64,000 nt of DNA. Origin: Saccharum officinarum (lineage: Eukaryota; Streptophyta; Magnoliopsida; Poales; Poaceae). The DNA is taken from contig CM036197.1 in NCBI GenBank assembly GCA_020631735.1, forward strand, positions 44,935,880-44,999,879, written 5' to 3'. Positions 33,099 to 44,497 of the stretch are shown piece by piece. The notes below the pieces were generated by a model. It saw only the letters and a program-made list of their open reading frames with translations. It was not told the origin of the DNA and did not search any database. The position numbers and the translations under genes were made by a program. Within the stretch, counting starts at the first letter, position 1. Each line of letters begins with the position of its first letter.

Positions 33099-34725
33099 CC
33101 CTATCATAGGATTGTTGTCGAGTGTTGACGACAATATATATGGTTATAAAATGAAAGGGTGCCAGAAATTCCGTCCAGCTCTGATGGAGGATGCATGCAC
33201 GTCCGTCCGTTCGGGACTGTACTTGCCACGAAGGCGCACAAGCTTCTGTTTCTCCATCGGTTCGTAGGAGCCAATAAGAATTTAGGATCTTAAGGAGTAT
33301 ATATGATTGTGATCCATAGTCTGATTTATAATTTACAATTTCTGATAACCTTGTCGATCTGCAGCTACTGCTGTCTTTTTTCATACAAATTTGTAGACGT
33401 ACTGACGGTCGGATGTCGAGGTAGTTTACTAAAGGCCGAGCTATATTTTCGGCTCTTTAGCTAGTGAAAAACTCCAGTGTCACTACTATAATGGTTTTTC
33501 TGCTTCTGTACAAACTAAGCTTTATTTTAGCCAAGACGAGGGAGCCAGTGTTTTGGAACTTTTATTTAGTTTGAAATCGCCATTCACTTAAAAAAAATGG
33601 AATGGTCATAGGCATCATACAGTACCTATACACTCTCGAGTTGTCTCACGCAGATAGGAAAAACACGGCTAAAGAGATGATCAGAAGCCTGGTATATAGC
33701 TTGAGCAGAGTTTGGGTATGCATGCAGTATGCCCTTATTCCTGTGTTCCAGGCAGGAGCAGGATTCTACTGAAACATCAAAACTGTAAATATCAGGTTTG
33801 CTGGTCCTATTTCCCGTATGAACTGTAAATTGTTCCAGTGACTTCTCCGATGTCAAACGAACGAATCATGTGGCACTTTGGTAGTTTGGTGCGAACTGTC
33901 TATGGCTATGCTCCCTCCCTCCTAAAATGGATATAATTCTAAAATAAGGTTAAAGTATGTTAATTTTGACTAAATTTTTATGAAAAGAGTAATTTTAAAC
34001 TTTTTAGATTCGCAATGAAACATATTTTCACAATTCGAAGTTATACACGTCGATATTCATTAATTTGTTTCCCTTGAATAGGGACCGAATCAAACTATGA
34101 GATCAACCCTCTTTTTATAACCAGATTAGCCCCTTTTGATTTCTCAGCAACCTTACACCATGTGACTTGGACGGAGAAAGTTAAATCTGCCCCTAAGGGC
34201 TCATGCCCTACGCATGTTACCGCTGACGTGAAGCCTTGAGATCTTTGCTATTTTGTACTCAGCAAAACAATGCAATTCGATAAAATCTCTTATACCTGTT
34301 GATACATACTATACAGGTGAGCAAAACAATACATAGCTAGCATGCGTCATGGGAACAGTATGACCTCTATGCCTTTTTTCTGTCTCCTTCCCTTTTCGCC
34401 TCGCTCCTCCCTTCTTCCCCGCGCCTTCGTCGCCTCCTCTTGTTATCTTCGTTGTGCCACACCGCCTCGCCGCAATGCCCTCTCCTCGTCACCGGTCGCC
34501 CCACCACCTCGCGTACACCGCTGCGCTGCCGCGCTCCGGCAACGAACCAAGCAGCCCCTGTAATATTTGGCATCTCGGTGGCAAAGGATGGCGGTGCGGT
34601 GTCGACGAGCTCAACATTGCAGTCTCCCAAAGGTTAGAGAACTTCTCTCTGTGTGTGGGCTGGTCTTATCCTCTCCCCCATTTGTCGAAACACGGGTTTG
34701 TTCCTCCTCGATTTTCCTAACTTGG
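33099..34725. other. Spacer with degenerate Stowaway fragment, no gene supported
   Basis: A Stowaway-like fragment lies at about 33905-34085 (CTCCCTCCTAAAATGG...). The GC-rich stretch 34370-34620 has frames on both strands without domain signal. Confidence 0.4.
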
Positions 34726-35437
34726 GCGAAGCAACCAAGGCCAGGACACGAGTGCAGCCACTCCATTTTGGCGTTCGCCTTTTGGGGGCCGAATACGGCT
34801 AGTACTATATTTTCCTGTTCTTTGCAGCCTGCTCCATCCAACTGGAACCGAGGAGATCTTCACCGACAAACAGAGACGAGTTCAGTGTGTAGTGCAGTTT
34901 GCCGCTCGCCGAGACAACTGCCCGGCGCTGCAATCATTTTCCATGCCGCTGTCTTATCTCGATGCCGGCTGCTCACATTCTCTGAAGTGCACGTGGGGCC
35001 CCGTGGTCTTAACTTTCCGAGAGAAATAGCAGGAGGCAGGCCTGCGGACAACTACCGAGGGAGAGAGAGAGGGTATACCAATGAGGTAGTGGCGGGTCCC
35101 ACATGATTAAAAAAATATTTTTATAGCTTGTGAAGAGATTTGCTTATTGTATGAATTAACTATAAAAATGGTTTAAATATGACACCCGACTCAGCTATTA
35201 GACAAGTTTATTGGGCTTGCTCCCCATCAAGAAAAAGAAATTCTCCCGCGAGATCAGCCGTCGAAGTGGCATGGGAATATTGAACTGCCTTGAAAAACAT
35301 ACACAGGGCATCTGACATGTGGTTGGGGTTGGTCGGTTGACGCCTTGATTTACCACTGTAACTTCCATCGGCCGTGTGGAGGACATTCCATGTTTGCGCT
35401 TTTCCCTCCCTTTTCCACCCGATGCTCCCCAGCTAAT
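34726..35437. repeat. Segmental duplication block A1 (pairs with 49702-50468)
   Basis: GCGAAGCAACC, then CCAGGACACGAGTG, CTCCATCCAACTGGAACCG, GACAACTGCCCGG-like and CCCTCCCTTTTCCACC occur in the same order in both blocks. Block A1 carries about 290 extra bases (around 34980-35240), while B1 carries a compound MITE. Confidence 0.85.
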
Positions 35438-36580
35438 GTGGACTGGCACTAAAGAAATAAATTATATAAAAAAATAAATTTATAGTGTGACATCTTGACT
35501 ACTAGTGTTCTTTTAATATAAATTTTGTCAACTTGACGATGGTTTAACTCAGAACAATTGAAAATTATTTGTATCTCGGGATAGAGGAGCACGTGAGCCT
35601 CAGGTTTGATGAACTGTTCTTACCTCATTACAGAAAAAAAAAATTCTAATATATTAAGATTGTCTCTAGTTAACAGTTTATTCGTAGATAGTAACCACAG
35701 GAAAAGAAAATACACTCTAAATGGAATTTTGAGATCCCAGACAACTGACACATGTACAAAGGACTACGTCTCTAAAATTAATGATTTCATATTTCATATT
35801 AATATAAAGATGGCGAGGAATAAGTGCCACTGGATTTAAACTGTCAAACTAGAGAATCTTCCTCATTAGTAAAAACTATTGTAGAAGCAAGTTGTACCAC
35901 CTCCAACTAGAGGTTCATTAGTCTACCATCCACACATCTTTCGAAAGGCACATTTAAGGTGGGACCCATCTCGAGATCAAAAGTAGTTTGGGTTTTCTCA
36001 TGAACTAGCACATGGTTCTCCTAAAAATGTATAGCAAAACTAGATAAATCTAGCCAATTGTCTTTTCACAACTTAACCCTTTTTTCATTGCCTGTTCTCC
36101 ACCTATATCCCATCTTAGCTGCTGAAGCCGTCCACATCATACCTCAAAAAAAAAAAGAAACACCAACAGTGGGGCTATTTTTGTTGTTCCTCCTTTCTCG
36201 TCGCAGGAAGGTGTCTGGAAGGAGCGACGGTATAGAAATGTCAAATGCACGCACGTCTGGCCTCTAGAGCTGTTTTCGTCACTGTTAATATCGGTAGCAA
36301 ACGAGAGGATAAAGGTAGGAGCCCAGAGTTTGGTGGGTTGCTGGTTGCTGGACAGGAGTTCTGTACGACTGTACCGGGCCGTCAAGCCGGAGACCGGCCC
36401 GCCCTAGGCACGGCGATCATCGCTCACCGGGCGCGCGACCACCGGTGTCTGAGGACCGATAGTTCATTTGGTCCTAGTCGTCGCACTCGCACAGCGACCA
36501 TCCGCAGGCAGGGTCGATATATTCTCTGCCTTCTCTGTGCGTGGCCTTTGGCCACTTTTTTTCCTCATGCACTATTAACG
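35438..36580. other. Spacer, no gene seen
   Basis: AT-rich, then a GC-richer stretch 36240-36540 with a 122-codon frame that lacks domain signal. Confidence 0.4.
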
Positions 36581-36581
36581 A

Positions 36582-37095
36582 TTGAAATTTTATATTATTT
36601 TTTAGCATTTTAATGACTTTAAATGTGAAAAATCAAAACTACAAACTTGTAGATCTCGCTAAGAGCTACAACTTTGATATAAAATATATATTCATTTGAT
36701 GCCATACAAAAACGATATTATTTTGATAATGCAACAAGTGCTAATACATGATTATTATGCTGCTGAAATTTTATATTATTTTTTCGTATATTTTAACGAT
36801 CTCAAATGTAAAAACTTAAAACTACAAAATTGTAGATCTCATTGAGAGCTACAACTTTCATGTAAAAAGTATCTTCATTTGACACCATACAAAAATGATA
36901 TTATTTTTCTAATGCGATAAGCACTTGTACACGGTTATTATGCTCCTGAAATTTTATAATAATCTTTTTAGCATCTTAACGTTCTCAAATGAAAAAAACT
37001 CAAAACTACAAAGTTGTAGATCTCATCGAGGGCTACAATTTTCATATAAATTTCATCTTCATCCAACGTCATATCAAAGAGTTATGATTTTTCAA
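36582..37095 (+). repeat. Tandem repeat, three ~182-bp units
   Basis: Units start at about 36582, 36763 and 36946. Each reads (T/C)TGAAATTTTAT, ACTACAAA-TTGTAGATCTC, GAGCTACAA-TTT and TCATTTGACACCATA-like. The third unit is followed by a GC-rich segment. Similar ACAACTTTTGTATAAA-type text recurs near 62800. Confidence 0.85.
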
Positions 37096-37478
37096 ATGTT
37101 TTGTCTTGTCACGCCACTCCCGGTGGGGCGACGGAACAATACTGTCACGTCAGCGGAAATGGCGTTACAGCGTTTTTCACGTCGAAAACGTCATCTAATG
37201 TGGCGGATGTTGCCGCGCCAATGCATGTGACGCGACAACGGTATTTGGTCGCGGGCGCGGGCCAAAAAGGTCAAATCCGTAATTTTTTTAAGGAGGGATT
37301 ATTATTAAAATATTGAATAAAAAGATTATAAAATAAAAATTCTCCTCCATCAGTTCATATCCGGCAAGTCGAGGAGCTGTCAGGTCGTCCTCAACACGAC
37401 AATAGAAAAATGCTTGCTGCACGTAGTAAAAGAAAGAGAGGCCAGAGATTCGACTGGGAGCTCAAAGCTCCATACAAG

Positions 37479-38142
37479 CATACAGCTTGATACTGGGGTC
37501 ACCAGTTCAAAACAGAAAAGCGTAAAGAGCAAACACGTTCAAAGCCTAATACAAGACTAAATTTCAACCACATCAGACAAACAGACAGAACTAGGCTTGA
37601 ATGCTTTGAGGCAGCTCGTAATAGAGGCCTTCATCTTGAAAAATTGATCCTGGTCCTTCTCCTTAAGATTGGCTCCATTTCTGCAGTAACGATAAGGCAA
37701 TGTATATAACATCAGTTGGGGTCTGAGGAAACATCGTGTTAATAGCCATCTTATTTCTGAGCGTCTACAAAGCCCAAGCAAATTCTGAAAATATGAAAAT
37801 AATCAATCTAGTTGGGAAGGGCCCCTTGCCCCTTAACTAAGTATCACAAAAATCTTCCCAGGATTTAGAATAAGATTGTAACTGAAAAATATCCATGATA
37901 ATCTCCCAGACCAGCTTGGCCAAATGAAACTTAAAAAAGATATGATCAATTTTCTCAACACAACCACACAGACAGCAAAGAATACTGCCCTTCCAGCCCT
38001 TGAAGTTTGTTGTTAAGCATCTGCCAAAGGAAAAACTTGATCTTTAGGGGAACCCAGCTCCTCCAAATGAACCCAGCAACCCTGCTCCTTAGTAGCAAAA
38101 TGTTTCTTCTTCTCTAGAGCCCACTGAACATACAGCTTGATA
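37479..38142 (-). mobile_element. 5'-truncated LINE fragment with 14-bp TSD
   Basis: 37493-38128 encodes, on the minus strand, a zf-RVT type LINE tail: VPLKIKFFLWQMLNNKLQ, then ILCCLCGCVEKIDHIFFKFH and LAKLVWEIIMDIF. Direct repeats CATACAGCTTGATA flank it at 37479-37492 and 38129-38142. It lies just upstream of the membrane-protein gene at 38470. Confidence 0.83.
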
Positions 38143-38469
38143 AATCACCAGCGACTTTGCCTTTTGCGTTCTCTCTCTACATACGCTAGCGATTTACAAT
38201 TACACCTTTCTTTGGATGCCCTCATAGATCGCGACAGCTTTAGTTATTTTTCCTTTTTCATTTTTCAGTCAGCGTGCCCCGGCCCATTTGTCATCTCAAA
38301 GTCTTCAAATACTAGGTGGTCGGTGGTCCTCGCCTCCTCGCCGACGTACGAGGACCGAGGAAGAAGGACAAGGGGAGTTCGTGTTCGTCGGCTCTTTGGT
38401 CGGCGCTCACCGCCTCCGCGCTGCCCTCCTGCTCCGCCTCACCTCCTCCGCCTCTGCTGCTGCATCGCA

Positions 38470-39174
38470 ATGTCCCAGTCCCAGAGCGAGGCGGCCATAC
38501 GCCGGGCGGGTGCGGTCGTGGCGCTCGCCGCGGCGTCCGTGCTCATGGCTATGGGCTTCCCCGCGGTCGAAGAGCGCGCGCATGTCGTGCTGGCCCTGCA
38601 CGCCGTCCTGCTGCTCGGCTGCGCCGCGGTGCTGCTCTCCCCGGCGCACGGCGCCGTGGCCGACCTCGCGCGCCGGCGCCGGGCCACGGAGGCTTCCCGG
38701 GGGACGACGTCCCTCGGCGCGTCGGCGCGCGCGCCCGCCGGATTGCTGCGGTGGCTCGGCTTCGCCGGCATCCTGCTCTACGTGCTCTACGTAGCCAGCG
38801 ACGTCGCCGCGCGGAACAAGGCCGCCGCGGAGGCGGTGGCGGCGTGGCCGGACACGGTCAGAGATTTCCTCCTCTTCCTGATGTTCTTGGTGGGAGTTTG
38901 GGCAGTATGCCTGTCCATGGTCAGTGGAAGGGCTGCCCCGCCACCGCGGTCGTCGGCGGTGGCGGCGGTGGCAGAGGAGGAAGACCCTGACTGCATGGAG
39001 GTCAACGCCATGGCGCCTGCACGTGTCGTTGTTGATTCAAGGTTTGGAATATCCATGGCTTTGCTCTTACTTATATTAATCTCTCAAGATTAGCCATCTT
39101 ATTAGAGACTTGGTGCTCCTGCTCCTACTAAACGTATCTCTCTTACTCTGTTTTTCCTCAGCTCTGACCAGTGA
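38470..39174 (+). CDS. Four-helix membrane protein of unknown function (intact copy A)
   Basis: Unrecognised protein of 194 aa if spliced as exon 38470-39041 and exon 39162-39174 (donor TCAAG|GTTTGG, acceptor CCTCAG|CTCTGA; the protein ends VVVDSSSDQ). Unspliced, the frame would run to 39093. Hydropathy by eye gives four helices at about residues 13-30, 37-57, 92-110 and 131-151, with an Arg-rich loop between helices 2 and 3 and an acidic C-terminal tail (AEEEDPDCMEVNAM). The start MSQSQSEAAIRRAGAV is supported by its exact match in the duplicate at 57043, which shares the leader and the same donor and acceptor. This pair is the best coding evidence for the gene. Very GC-rich third positions are typical of grass single-exon-like genes. 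Function unknown. Confidence 0.72.
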
Positions 39175-39614
39175 CGACGGCGGCAGGAAGACGAAGAAAG
39201 CCTCTGGCAGATGGCGATTGTATCATAAATAAACAACAGGAGCCACAGATAGCTGTAGCTCTTCTTTGATACGACTGCTAGATTACTACTTCTGTGTTTT
39301 GTACATCCTTTGTTCGGTATTTGCCCCTTTTGTACAGTATTTTGTGAAAATAAGATATTTGTACATCATTGATATAGGATTTGAGTTCTGTATGCTGTAG
39401 TATTTGAGTTTTCGGAGTCTTTAGAACTGTCCAAACTTCATATCACAGCACAACGAAAAATGAAGTTCATGTTCTGAAATACTAGCATTTTTTGTGTGTG
39501 TATCTTCTGTTCCTAAAGAAACCAGCGAGTAAGTACCGAGCAGATATTTGTATCTTGTGTTGAACCCCGCGCTGACGTATCTTGATGTGGACTTTCTCCG
39601 TCCCATGAGGCAAG
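39175..39614 (+). other. 3' UTR of copy A gene and spacer
   Basis: Includes a GATGGCGATTGTATCATAAA motif near 39209, with relatives near 57836 and 59145 in the copy B region. No gene. Confidence 0.5.
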
Positions 39615-39851
39615 TTAGGGGGTGTTTGATTGAAGGAGTTAAAGTTTAATAAATACTGTAGCATTTTTATCTTATTTGACAACAAGTTTTTAATCTTGGA
39701 CTAATTAGGCTTAATAGATTCGTCTCGTAAATTACTCCTAATCTATGCCGATATATATGCAATTAGTCTACATTTAGTACTTCATACATTTGAGGAAACA
39801 TTGATGTGATGAGAGTTAAACTTTAACGTCCTCAGACCAAACGGTGCCTTA
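39615..39851. mobile_element. MITE, GGCCTTGTTTAG-type family, copy 8, TTA target
   Basis: 39618-39848 begins GGGGGTGTTTGATTGAAGGA and ends CAGACCAAACGGTGCC, with reverse core (GACTAATTAGGCTTAATAGA). TTA flanks both ends, as for PIF/Harbinger (Tourist) elements. Confidence 0.85.
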
Positions 39852-40887
39852 GGCAGTTGGCACTGACGGGCTCTCAGATTGTCTAGTAGTACTTAATCTA
39901 CAAAACTAGTGTCCTCTTGCTTGTTTTTCTGAAGATACGCTAAACTTTTTTTTTGTGAACAGAAGATACGCTAAACTTTTTTTTTAACAGAAGATTCGCT
40001 TAGGTTAAAATCTGACTGATCTGGCTGATTTTTTACGAGAGAAAAACACTGCTGATGGTTGGCTGATAATCACAAACGAACAGACTGAAACTATCCATGA
40101 CGTATGTGCTACTCCAGCAGCTGTGGAAGCCGCTGTTGCTACAGTAAGCACTTTTCGAGCAGGTTGTACATTCCTATAGCTACTGATACGTAAATCAAAA
40201 TGATGGTTCTTATCTTTTTTAAACGGAACCGGAGGGCTGCCTATTTGTATTAAAAGGAATGGAAATGATGGTACTATCGTGTTGTTGACTTCTCGTCGTT
40301 GGAATGTGTTTGGAAGGAGCGAAGAGGATATAGATATGTAAAGCATATGCCCTTTTACAGCTGTTTCTCTCAATGCTAGTCCATAAAACAAAAGAGACAT
40401 TAACGAAAGGTAGGGGTCCAGAGTAAACTAAAAGAGACATTGTGGCCGTAGGAAGGTGCTTGAAAGGAGCGAAGAGACGAAAGAAAAATAAAAGTACTAC
40501 TAGCAGACATTTGTGCCTTTTGCAGTTGGATTTGTGTATTCTCCTGGTTCCACGTGGGCCAGGTTTAATGCTGGCATGCTGCATCGGTACAAACTGTACT
40601 GCAATGCAATCTACACTTCTACAGGAGGAGGAGAAGTAGTAGTAGACAAACATTTGAGGCAAAGATAGAGATTCGAGAGGGAAGCAACAGCAAGGGAAAC
40701 TTGCGGCCTTCAGCCTGATGCCGGATTCTCTAGCATCCGACCTGCAGCTGCACCTGCATCAGATGGGCTTTGGAGCTGTGCAGTGCACGGCAGGCCCGCG
40801 GCGGCGAGGCGGGCCGCGGGTAGCGTGTAATGTGCAGGCAGGGCACGGGGAGTTTTGTCCGCAACCTGCTGGACTTTGCTCGGCGCG
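39852..40887. other. Spacer, no gene seen
   Basis: Mixed sequence with a MITE scrap near 40024-40085 (TTTTTTACGAGAGAAAAACA) and a GC-rich stretch 40730-40890 that continues on the other side of the Mutator-type insertion at 42139. Confidence 0.4.
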
Positions 40888-42138
40888 GCGTCAGCAAGGA
40901 AAAAGTCTATTTTTCCTCCCCCAACTTTCACGAAAGTCCGTTTTTCCTCCCTCAACTCTAAAACCGGGCAAATCACCTCCCTCAATTTTTCAAACCGTGC
41001 ATTTACCTCCCTGGAGCGGTTTCGAAGGCGGTTTTGCTACAGTAAACGGTGGTTTTGCTACAGTGAGGCGGTTTTGTCTTTTTCTTTTTTTATTATTTTG
41101 GCTGAATCTTTGAAAAATCATAGTAAATCACAGAAAAATCATAAAATAAAAAAATCCAATTTTGTTGCACTCCACATGAGTAGATCTACACATTGAACAT
41201 ATAATATGGTATGCTTTAGTACAAAGTTTTTGCTATGAAGGTTTTGCCTTTTTCTTTTTTATTTATTTCGGCTAAATCTTTGAAAAATCATAGTAAATTA
41301 CAGAAAAATCATAAAATAGAAAATCTAATTTTTTTGGACTCCATATGAGCATATCTACACAGTGAACATATAATATGATATGCTCTAGTACAAAATTTTT
41401 GCTACCAAGGTTTTGTCTTTTTCTTTTTTATTTATTTGGCTGAATCTTTGAAAAATCATAGTAAATCACAGAAAAATCATAAAATAGAAAGTCTAATTTT
41501 TTTGGACTCCACATGAGTGAACATATAATACGGTATGCTTTAGTCCAACAAAATAATTATAGAAGCTGCAGCTATGAATTATTTCAATTAATTACAGAAA
41601 AGCATAGATCTAAAGCTACAATAAAAATTTTATACTAAAGCATACCATATTATATATTCACTGTGTAGATATGCTCATGTGGAGTCCAACAAAATTAGAT
41701 TTTCCATTTTATGATTTTTCTGTAATTTACTATGATTTTTCAAAGATTTAGCCGAAATAAATAAAAAAGAAAAAGGGTAAAACCTTCATAGCAAAATTTT
41801 GTACTAAAGCATATCATATTATATGTTCAATGTGTAGATCTACTCATGTGGAGTGCAACAAAATTGGATTTTTCATTTTATGATTTTTCTGTGATTTATT
41901 ATGATTTTTCAAAGATTCAGCCAAAATAAATAAAAAAAAAGAAAAAGACAAAACCGCCTCACTGTAGCAAAACCACCGTTTACTGTAGCAAAACCGCCTT
42001 CGAAACCGCTCCAGGGAGGTAAAATGCACGGTTTGAAAAGTTGAGGGAGGTGATTTGCCCGGTTTTGGAATTGAGGGAGGAAAAACGGACTTTCGTGAAA
42101 GTTGGGGGAGGAAAAGTAGACTTTTTTCGCGTCAGCAA
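40888..42138. mobile_element. Mutator-type element, ~500-bp terminal inverted repeats, 10-bp TSD
   Basis: The element spans 40898-42128 (1231 bp). Left terminus GGAAAAAGTCTATTTTTCC; right terminus, inverted, GAAAAAAGTCTACTTTTCC. The inverted similarity extends about 500 bp inward on each side (to roughly 41400 and 41630). Perfect 10-bp direct repeats GCGTCAGCAA flank it (40888-40897 and 42129-42138), matching the 9-11 bp target duplication of MULEs. The interior holds three direct ~170-bp units (starts 41071, 41241 and 41410) and two inverted ones. No transposase is encoded, so it is non-autonomous. Frames at 40718-41196 and 41844-42169 are mirror images made by the arms. Confidence 0.9.
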
Positions 42139-42253
42139 CCAAGCTCCAGAGACCGGACTGCCCGAGCAAGAGTCCAGAAGAGAGGCTGCGCTGCCGCCCT
42201 CAACGTGCCTGTCGTCTGTAGCCTTCGTCGAAGAAGAAACCCTCTCCCGTGTT

Positions 42254-42437
42254 ACAGTATACAGGGGCGGATCCAGGATGAAGCAACCGGGGGGGCTAAA
42301 TAATGAAGGATCAGACTTTAAGCTGTTGATTAATGGTGGATTAGAGGCTAAGCTATAGTGCTTTACATGTAAAATCCAGCTCCCGGGGGGGCTGCTGCCC
42401 GGGCAGCCCGGGCCGTGGATCCGCCCCTGACAGTATA
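42254..42437. mobile_element. hAT-type MITE with perfect 8-bp TSD
   Basis: 42262-42429 (168 bp) begins CAGGGGCGGATCCA and ends TGGATCCGCCCCTG, perfect 14-bp inverted termini. ACAGTATA flanks both sides. The interior has GGGGGGGCT / CCCGGGCAGCCCGGG palindromic text. Confidence 0.93.
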
Positions 42438-42479
42438 TGACAGATTTTATTAGATTCAGGGAAGATCGACCAGCTCAAC

Positions 42480-42830
42480 ACTAGTTCGATCTGTTAGGTG
42501 TCGCGCCGTGCATCGATCGATGAGACGGGCAGAAAGAGACGAGGAGATGTCGTTAATTAAATCGTTCATCCTACATTCCTACGGTAAGGTTTGCGCTAGT
42601 TCGCGGCTCCCGCTCGGAGTACACACTCACTCCATCGGCGATGCACCGGCGACAGAGGCGAGAAATTCTGTTCGTACCTCCAGAAGCCAAAAAGGACCGC
42701 ACTTCACGTTGTCGCCGTCGCCTGCTTATCCATGCCACTATGCCAGTACATATGAGACGTGACAGCGTCCTGCTTGACACTTCTGACTAGACGATCAATA
42801 ACGTCCAAAGTCAAGTCTTCTCTCTGTTTT
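42480..42830. repeat. Segmental duplication block A3 (pairs with 57940-58310)
   Basis: Shared islands in order: GAGATGTCGTTAATTAAA, GCGCTAGTTCGCG-like, GATGCACCGGCGACAGA-like, GCCAGTACATATGA-ACGTGACA and GTCCAAAGTCAAGTCTTC. Small indels separate the copies. Open frames on both strands of the B copy are not preserved in A, which argues against coding. Confidence 0.82.
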
Positions 42831-42985
42831 TTGGAATGCATAATTTCTTTTTTCATTACTATAATTTCCCTGTAAATTAAACTGATTTCTGTAAAATTCA
42901 GATATGATTCCTGTGAAAGAATTGTTGGTTTATCGCACCGAACTAGAATTGTTGATATCATTAATGATTTTATTTCAAATAACAC

Positions 42986-43109
42986 TAAGGCCCTGTTCAT
43001 CCGGCTTATAATCCGTCTTTTTCAGCCGGAATAGTATTTTTTTTTCTCACAACAAATCAGTCAACAGTATTTTTCAGCCGGCTTATCAGCACAGCCGAAC
43101 AGGGCCTAA
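42986..43109. mobile_element. Tourist-like MITE, TAA target
   Basis: 42989-43106 (118 bp) begins GGCCCTGTTCATCCGGCTTA and ends AGCCGAACAGGGCC. TAA duplicates flank it. The ends are long inverted repeats (CCGGCTTAT). Confidence 0.88.
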
Positions 43110-44497
43110 GACAATGATACTGTTTAAAAAAAGATTATGCAACCAAGGGCTGAATATGTACGATTCTTGGTTTATCGCAATGATGTACATGGGTAGGGCC
43201 TATTTTAGGGTTTAGAACAAGGCCTAAGATTTTGCCGGCACGGCCCTGCACAGCCAGTCCCTCACCCTCACATATTTCACCTACGATCTCTGCAATCCTC
43301 CACCCACAAACCAAGTTCCTGACAACGAGAAATAGGTGCAGCTGGTAGATACATATAGTGTCTCTATATTAGCACCGTAAAGCCACCAACATCCCCTTAC
43401 ATAGTGCAGGTTGAACCGTGCAATTGGTAAGCCCAACAAGTACACAAATTAGCAGCTGGTAGATACTAGGTTAGGTAAACATTTATACATCAGCTAACTT
43501 TCTGCCACCCAAAAGGTTCAAGACACCCAGCAATTTCCAGATGCGAGCTTGTCCAACGCTTCCGCCTCCATAACTGAGTGAAGGAACAAGGAAACATGTT
43601 AACATCAGGACAGGCATTCATCATCCTGAAAATTGTGTAACGTTCACTAATTTCTACAAAACAGTAAGAAGTCAAACAAGGAGAGTCACTTGCAATGGAA
43701 GTACAGCAAGTTTTAGAAACAAACATCTCTTTGGTTCAAACTGTGGACATGTCAAATTAAGAATAAGAAGACAATGTGCCAAGCTATCTGCCCTTCCAAC
43801 AACAGCTAAGGCAATATGCCTTCCGACAAATACTAAATAAACAATTATCTTGCTAAACTTACAGAAAAAGTAATATTTTACCCAAAAAAAGTACAGAAAT
43901 GAAATTGTGTAAACTACTACTACAAACCTACAAGAGAAAGGTGGAGCACAGAGTTCAAGTACCAATGAAATGTATTTGGAAAGGAAAAGGCGATGGTACA
44001 ATAAAAAAAAACTCAGTTGAAAGAGTCACCAGACCATCTAGTACTTGCTCAGTTCATGCACTGATTGCATGCCTATTAGACATTGATCAAATAGCTTGGA
44101 CAAAAGGAAGCCATCCACCCAAAATATATTGGCTTTGCAATGTGAGATCAAGATAACCTCACTAAAGCAGCATAGGTCCTTGTATTTTCAAAATTAATGG
44201 AAGTGAGATTATAAACATTGAAGTTTGTTGATCAAAAGCTGAAAGTTCAAATACAATGTGGAAATGGTAGAATTTACCCAAAAGAAACAGAAGTATGAAA
44301 CTCTGATTCAACCATTTCAAAACAATGAAGGTCAAATTCTACCTGTGCTCCAATCACCATATTAGAAGCTACTAGTTTCATTAGTGCTCACTTTCAAAGT
44401 ACAAAGTTGCTCGAATTATGTAGACCTGCACCACTTGCACAAGAGAAATTGCTTGGTCAGCATTATTACAATCATAGATTTCTCCTAGTTAGTCCTT
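43110..44497. other. Spacer, no gene supported
   Basis: AT-rich sequence. It may hold introns or 3' UTR of the minus-strand B3-domain gene further right, but no exon can be supported. Confidence 0.4.

Noticed and set aside
36245..36613. 122-codon plus-strand frame
   Set aside because: No domain and it runs into AT-rich tandem repeat sequence; composition shifts midway.
40718..42169. Frames of 86-131 codons with matching protein text on opposite strands
   Set aside because: Produced by the inverted arms of the Mutator-type element.
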